From positions 558,001 through 622,000 of the forward strand of contig JADJPA010000001.1 of NCBI GenBank assembly GCA_016713505.1: 64,000 nucleotides of DNA. The letters run 5' to 3'. A program made the translations under genes and the position numbers. The notes under the pieces are model-generated. The model made no database searches. It saw only the letters and a list, made by a program, of their open reading frames with translations, and was not told the origin of the DNA. Shown here in pieces: positions 60,016 through 64,000 of this stretch (the stretch's first letter is position 1; the number at the start of each line of letters is the position of its first letter). The DNA is from Candidatus Competibacteraceae bacterium. Lineage in GTDB: Bacteria > Pseudomonadota > Gammaproteobacteria > Competibacterales > Competibacteraceae.

Positions 60016-61332
60016 ATGAGTCAGATCAATCTCCGGCTGCCGCTCCAGCTTGTATTGATGTTATCGGCCGTTTTGGTCCCCGCGGCGTCCTGGGCGCAAG
60101 CCGCCACCGCACCCAATCCGGGTAACACGGCCTGGATTCTCACTTCCACGGCCTTGGTGCTGTTCATGACTTTGCCGGGCTTGTCCTTATTCTACGGCGG
60201 GCTGGTGCGCACCAAGAACGTGTTGTCCGTGCTCATGCAATGTTTCGCCATCACCTGTCTGGTTTCGCTGCTGTGGTTTAGCTACGCCTACAGCTTGGCG
60301 TTTGGAACCGGCAACGACTTGATCGGTGATTTCGGCAAGCTGTTCATGATGGGTGTCGAGGAAAACTCCTTGACCGGCGATATCCCGGAAACGGTGTTTG
60401 CCATGTTCCAACTGACTTTCGCCATCATCACCCCGGCGTTGGTGGTCGGCGCGTTCGCGGAGCGGATGAAGTTCTCCGCCATGTTGCTGTTCAGCGGCTT
60501 GTGGCTGACGCTGGTGTATGCGCCGGTGGCGCATTGGGTATGGGGCGGAGGCTGGTTGAGCAAGCTGGGGGTACTGGATTTCGCCGGCGGCATCGTAGTC
60601 CACATCACCGCCGGCGTGGCCGCGCTCGTTGCGGCTTTGGTGCTGGGCGGACGTCACGGTTTTCCGACCACGGCCATGCTGCCTCACAATATGACGATGG
60701 CGGTGACCGGCGCGGGGATGTTGTGGGTGGGTTGGTTCGGTTTCAATGCCGGCAGCGCGCTGGCGGCCAACGGCAACGCCGGCATGGCGCTGCTGGCGAC
60801 GCACCTTTCCGCCGCCGCCGGGGCTTTCGCCTGGATGACGATGGAATGGCTGAAGTTCGGCAAACCCAGCGCGCTCGGTATCGTGACCGGCATGGTGGCC
60901 GGCCTTGGCACCATCACCCCGGCCTCGGGCTATGTCGGACCGGCGGGTGGCGTGATCATCGGTACGGTGGCCGGTATCGTCTGTTTCCACGCCACCCAAT
61001 ACGTCAAGCGCATCCTCAAGATCGACGATTCCCTGGACGTGTTTCCGGTGCATGGCGTGGGTGGGATGCTGGGGACGCTGGCCGCCGGCGTGTTCGCATC
61101 CACCGATCTCGGTTTGTTCAAAGGCCAGGGCTTTGGCGCGGGCATTACCAGCATGGGGCAGCAGCTTGGCGTCCAGCTCATTGCCGTCATTGTGGCCGTC
61201 GTCTATACGGCGGCTATAACCTACGGCGTGCTCAAGCTGGTGCAGCGTCTGGTCGGGCTGCGGGTAGGGCGGGAAGAGGAAATCGGCGGACTGGATATCG
61301 CGCTGCACGAGGAGCGCGGCTACGATCTATAA
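60016..61332 (+). CDS. amtB: Ammonium transporter
   Basis: The 438-residue protein has a signal peptide (ending ASWAQA) and eleven membrane segments. Amt signatures are clear: FMTLPGLSLFYGGLVRTKNV, then DFAGGIVVHITAGVAALVAA with the first pore His, and DVFPVHGVGGMLGTLAAGVF with the second. It moves ammonium into the cytoplasm. No glnK gene lies next to it, which is unusual because amtB is commonly paired with glnK. Control by NtrC and sigma-54 is indicated by the upstream sites. Confidence 0.95.
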   Translation: MSQINLRLPLQLVLMLSAVLVPAASWAQAATAPNPGNTAWILTSTALVLFMTLPGLSLFYGGLVRTKNVLSVLMQCFAITCLVSLLWFSYAYSLAFGTGNDLIGDFGKLFMMGVEENSLTGDIPETVFAMFQLTFAIITPALVVGAFAERMKFSAMLLFSGLWLTLVYAPVAHWVWGGGWLSKLGVLDFAGGIVVHITAGVAALVAALVLGGRHGFPTTAMLPHNMTMAVTGAGMLWVGWFGFNAGSALAANGNAGMALLATHLSAAAGAFAWMTMEWLKFGKPSALGIVTGMVAGLGTITPASGYVGPAGGVIIGTVAGIVCFHATQYVKRILKIDDSLDVFPVHGVGGMLGTLAAGVFASTDLGLFKGQGFGAGITSMGQQLGVQLIAVIVAVVYTAAITYGVLKLVQRLVGLRVGREEEIGGLDIALHEERGYDL

Positions 61333-61344
61333 GGAATTGGCAAT

Positions 61345-62508
61345 TTAGGAATTTTTGGCGAGCGCCGCCCGCATTCGCTCCAGCCCTTCGGCGAGCGTGG
61401 CGCGCGGACAGCCGAAGTTCAGCCGCACGAAGCCTTTGCCGTCCGGCCCGAAGGTGGCCCCGTCGTTCAACGCTACGCCCGCGTGCTTGAGGAAAAACTG
61501 CTGCGGATTGCCGGAAAGCCTCGCTTCCCGACAATCCAGCCAGATCAAATAAGTCGCTTCCGGGACGGTGGCGCGGACGCCGGGTAGATGTCGGGCCACA
61601 TAATCCACCACGTAATCCCGGTTGGCGGTCAGGTAAACCAGCAGCTCCCGCAGCCAGTCGCCGCCATGCCGGTAAGCGGCCAGCGCGGCGCTCAAGGACA
61701 GAATATTCGCGTCCGGCACGATGCCGCGCATCGCCCGTTTGAACTGCTGTCGCAATTCGGGGTTTTGAATGATCGCGAAACTAGCCCCGAGGCCGGCGAT
61801 GTTGAAGGTCTTGCTGGGGGCCATCAGAGTGATGCAGCGCTGGGCAATCTCCGGCGACAGGGTTGCAAAGGGAACGTGTTTTCGACCGTCCAGCAGCAAA
61901 TCGCAATGAATCTCGTCCGAACACACAGTCAGATCGTGCCGATTGCAGAGATCCGCCAAGCGTGTTAGCTCCGCTACACCGAACGCCCGCCCGACCGGAT
62001 TGTGGGGGTGACAGAGCATGAACAACCGAGTGCGGGGCGTGAGGGCCGCGGGGAAAGTGACATCCTTGGAGGTGTAATAAAGTCGTCCGGCGCGGGTTTC
62101 GGCGTTCAGTGGGGCGGTGAGCAGGTGCCGGCCTTGATGTTCCGGCGCGCTCAAAAACGGTGGATAGACTGGCGTCTGTACCAACACGGCGTCGCCCGGC
62201 GCGCCGATTGCCCGGCAGACCACATTCAACCCGCAGACCAATCCCGGTAGATAAACGATCTGCTCCGGGGTCACCGTCCAATGGTAAAGATCGGCCAGCC
62301 GCGCCTGGATGGCCTCCGTCAGCTCCTCCGGCGGCGCGCCGTAGCCGAGCACGCCGTGCGCCACCCGCTCGCGCAAGGCCGCCAGCACCGGCTCCGGCGA
62401 AACGAAATCCATGTCCGCCACCCACAGTGGCAACGCCTCGCCGTAACGCTGCCATTTAAGGCTGTCGGTGTTGCGGCGGCTAGGTAATCGATCGAAGTCG
62501 TAGCTCAT
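61345..62508 (-). CDS. PatB/MalY-family PLP-dependent C-S lyase
   Basis: The 387-residue protein is a fold-type I aminotransferase-like enzyme of the PatB/MalY branch: LPLWVADMDFVSPEPVLAAL, then GVLGYGAPPEEL, then MLCHPHNPVGRAF, then CSDEIHCDLLLDGRKHVPFA, and the PLP lysine in MAPSKTFNIAGLGASF. Members are cystathionine beta-lyases that split C-S bonds in cystathionine or cysteine conjugates. The gene is convergent with amtB and followed by the serine hydrolase gene upstream on the same strand, 12 bases away, so these two are likely co-transcribed. Confidence 0.92.
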   Translation of the reverse strand: MSYDFDRLPSRRNTDSLKWQRYGEALPLWVADMDFVSPEPVLAALRERVAHGVLGYGAPPEELTEAIQARLADLYHWTVTPEQIVYLPGLVCGLNVVCRAIGAPGDAVLVQTPVYPPFLSAPEHQGRHLLTAPLNAETRAGRLYYTSKDVTFPAALTPRTRLFMLCHPHNPVGRAFGVAELTRLADLCNRHDLTVCSDEIHCDLLLDGRKHVPFATLSPEIAQRCITLMAPSKTFNIAGLGASFAIIQNPELRQQFKRAMRGIVPDANILSLSAALAAYRHGGDWLRELLVYLTANRDYVVDYVARHLPGVRATVPEATYLIWLDCREARLSGNPQQFFLKHAGVALNDGATFGPDGKGFVRLNFGCPRATLAEGLERMRAALAKNS

Positions 62509-62520
62509 GCCGTTGCTTCG

Positions 62521-63642
62521 TCAAACCAGGTCGTGCATCTGCTGCATGTGGGTGTAGACAAGACTGGATACCTCTCGAATGATGTTGCCGCGCGCATTTT
62601 TCCAACTCGTGTAGTTGCTGGCCGGTCGGGCTTTTTCGATGATGCCGATAAAGGTATAGGGATAGCGGCGGCCATCGCGACCTTGCGCGACCAAGATCCC
62701 CATGTCGCCGCACAACCGAGCGGTGGTGCCGGTCTTGTCGAACACCCACGTTCCCCGCGAGACCGCGGTCGCGCCGGTGTAGATACGGTCGCGATTGGGC
62801 AAGCTCATCAACCGTTTGAGTTCCGCCGAATAGGGGAGCTGGTTGTACCAGAGCGCTTGGAGAAACCGGCTGTAGTCCAAGGCTGACGCTCTGTTTCGAT
62901 AAGAGCGTCCTCCTCTGGGGATATTTTCGAGAACTTGGGTGTGGCGGAAAAGTCCGGGATGGCGCAGTTTGAGCGTGTGCTCCACTTCGGCCGGTCCAGA
63001 ACGGCCGCTGGTACGATTGAGCAACTCGATAAAATAGTTGGTCGCGTGATTGTTGCTGTATTGAATCATCGCTTCCATCCGGTGGCGCTGGAAGGGGCTG
63101 TATTCAAGCTCGCCATCTTGCACCTTGTAAAAAAAGGCCAGTGCGACGAAGGGCTTGATCATGCTGGCGCTCTGATAGGCCATGTCGGCGTTGAGCGTGG
63201 CTAGATAGCGGTTGGTCGTGAAGTCTTGCACCAGCCAGGCGCTGCTCTCGTTGGCCGCCAACCGTCCGGCCTGACGTTGCAGGGTGATATAGCGTTGGAT
63301 GGTCGGGTTGAGGCCGCTGGGGATCGGGGTTGTGGGGTATGGGTCATCAAGCGGGCGCGCGGGCTCGCTCTTGCGATTCTGCCAGCCGGGGTAGGTGTTA
63401 TAGCCCGGCGGACGGTTGTATCCTCTCGAATAATCATATTCCGGCGGGCGGTTATACCGGTTCGGATCATCGGGCGGCGCTCCACTGTTCCATTGGGCCG
63501 CCGCGTCCCGTGGCAGGCTGCCAAAAACGGCCGTTGCGGACAGGGCGCCCAGCCCCGCCAAAAAGGTTCGCCTGGATGGATCGGGTGGTGACTCGACCGC
63601 AACAGGTTCAGCAGCGGACTGAGGGATTGGCGTCAACGGCAT
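62521..63642 (-). CDS. Class-A-beta-lactamase-like serine hydrolase, probably Tat-exported
   Basis: The 373-residue protein has a twin-arginine-type signal (SRRTFLAGLGALSATAVFGS), then a Pro/Tyr/Asn-rich linker with repeated NRPP motifs (residues 61-90), and a penicillin-binding-type catalytic domain: SASMIK (S160, K163), SNN (196-198) and KTG (303-305). It has the three motifs of class A beta-lactamases, but a typical Glu166 loop is not apparent, so it may be a peptidase or amidase. The product should be periplasmic. Confidence 0.82.
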   Translation of the reverse strand: MPLTPIPQSAAEPVAVESPPDPSRRTFLAGLGALSATAVFGSLPRDAAAQWNSGAPPDDPNRYNRPPEYDYSRGYNRPPGYNTYPGWQNRKSEPARPLDDPYPTTPIPSGLNPTIQRYITLQRQAGRLAANESSAWLVQDFTTNRYLATLNADMAYQSASMIKPFVALAFFYKVQDGELEYSPFQRHRMEAMIQYSNNHATNYFIELLNRTSGRSGPAEVEHTLKLRHPGLFRHTQVLENIPRGGRSYRNRASALDYSRFLQALWYNQLPYSAELKRLMSLPNRDRIYTGATAVSRGTWVFDKTGTTARLCGDMGILVAQGRDGRRYPYTFIGIIEKARPASNYTSWKNARGNIIREVSSLVYTHMQQMHDLV

Positions 63643-63697
63643 GGCGTAACCTCGGATCGACGGAGGATAAGGGGTAAGGAGTGGCGGTCAGTGGAAA

Positions 63698-64000
63698 TTA
63701 TGACCCGACGACCTGGAAATCGACAATGACCGGATAGTGGTCGGAGCCGAGAGCGGGTCCGGTTTGGCGTTGCCGGATGCTGATTCCGGTCGAGAACAAA
63801 GCGTGATCGATGGGAATCCACAGCGGTGGCCAGCCGACCGGCCAGGTTGGAAAAAGGCCGCGCCCATCCCTGCTGTCGCGCAATCCTGAACCCGCGAGCA
63901 AGCGCTCGAAATAAGGTGACCAGGGGGTGAGGTTCAAATCGCCCAGCAGCAACAAGGGGTGTGGTGTTTGTCGAGCAAATTCGGCCAGTTTCAGCAATTG
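63698..64000 (-). CDS. Endonuclease/exonuclease/phosphatase-family protein (C-terminal part, cut by window edge)
   Basis: The visible 101 residues have the EEP-superfamily motifs LLLGDLNLTPWS, IDHALFS and GSDHYPVIVDF, which provide metal and phosphate contacts (Asp-Asn, Asp-His and the final Asp-His pair). The N-terminal half lies beyond the right edge. Members cleave nucleic acids or phosphoinositides; the substrate is not indicated. Confidence 0.85.
   Translation of the reverse strand, partial: QLLKLAEFARQTPHPLLLLGDLNLTPWSPYFERLLAGSGLRDSRDGRGLFPTWPVGWPPLWIPIDHALFSTGISIRQRQTGPALGSDHYPVIVDFQVVGS

Noticed and set aside
60187..61308. 373-codon open frame opposite amtB
   Set aside because: It is rich in His, Gln and Arg without any domain; amtB on the other strand has all family signatures.
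1..64000. tRNA, rRNA and CRISPR arrays
   Set aside because: The non-coding gaps were read for tRNA-like arms and regularly spaced repeats; none was convincing.

Overview
The window is GC-rich proteobacterial DNA. The gene set suggests a gammaproteobacterium: homodimeric AceE, assimilatory NirBD and NasA, AmtB with NtrC/sigma-54 signals, Uup, and Bcr/CflA. A Competibacter-like lineage is possible, but nothing here proves it. No rRNA, tRNA or CRISPR array was seen. Both window ends cut genes: aceF on the left and an EEP-family nuclease/phosphatase on the right.

Layout. 0-10.6 kb: aceE-aceF, a sialidase-like protein, a SulP transporter with STAS and cyclic-nucleotide-binding domains, an internally deleted Rpn-type nuclease, and a Bcr/CflA exporter. 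10.6-22.6 kb: nitrate assimilation. A PP2C/Ser-Thr kinase fusion and narK are transcribed leftward, and nirB-nirD-nasA rightward from a candidate sigma-54 promoter. Two toxin-antitoxin modules sit between the kinase and narK; one has a frameshifted toxin. Short decayed copies of the kinase gene's 5' end lie beside the modules and again after nasA. 22.6-30 kb: lipocalin, an NTF2-like protein with an ECF sigma/anti-sigma pair, a truncated gene cut by an internally deleted IS630 copy, an IS1 element with exact inverted repeats and an 8-bp target duplication, DUF411, and a TetR-SDR-tautomerase unit with two matching operators. 30-39.3 kb: housekeeping and single genes, including a zincin, NamZ, CobJ, an esterase, a diguanylate cyclase, a pyrimidine-dimer glycosylase, GNAT and Uup.

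39.3-59.6 kb is a defence-like island, partly AT-rich. It contains VapBC, antitoxin remnants, a DUF3800 protein, a PIN/antitoxin/HicB-like trio, and a leftward cluster of large genes: a winged-helix SWIM zinc-finger protein, a chalcone-isomerase-like protein, a retron-type reverse transcriptase, a WGR protein, a 931-residue HEAT protein and a 2174-residue WD40-HEAT protein. The reverse transcriptase has the retron hallmarks NAxxH, YADD and VTG. Immediately upstream lies a roughly 278-nt sequence with long terminal inverted repeats and a 29-bp hairpin, which I read as the msr-msd RNA. From memory of retron classification this resembles type XIII (RT + ARM/HEAT + WH-SWIM), with extra WGR, WD40-HEAT and chalcone-isomerase-like genes. 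This is the most interesting part of the window.

59.6-64 kb: amtB behind two strong NtrC-like sites and a -24/-12 promoter, then a PatB/MalY C-S lyase, a class-A-beta-lactamase-like serine hydrolase and the cut EEP gene. The amtB and nirB promoter signals suggest that ammonium uptake and nitrate assimilation share nitrogen control.
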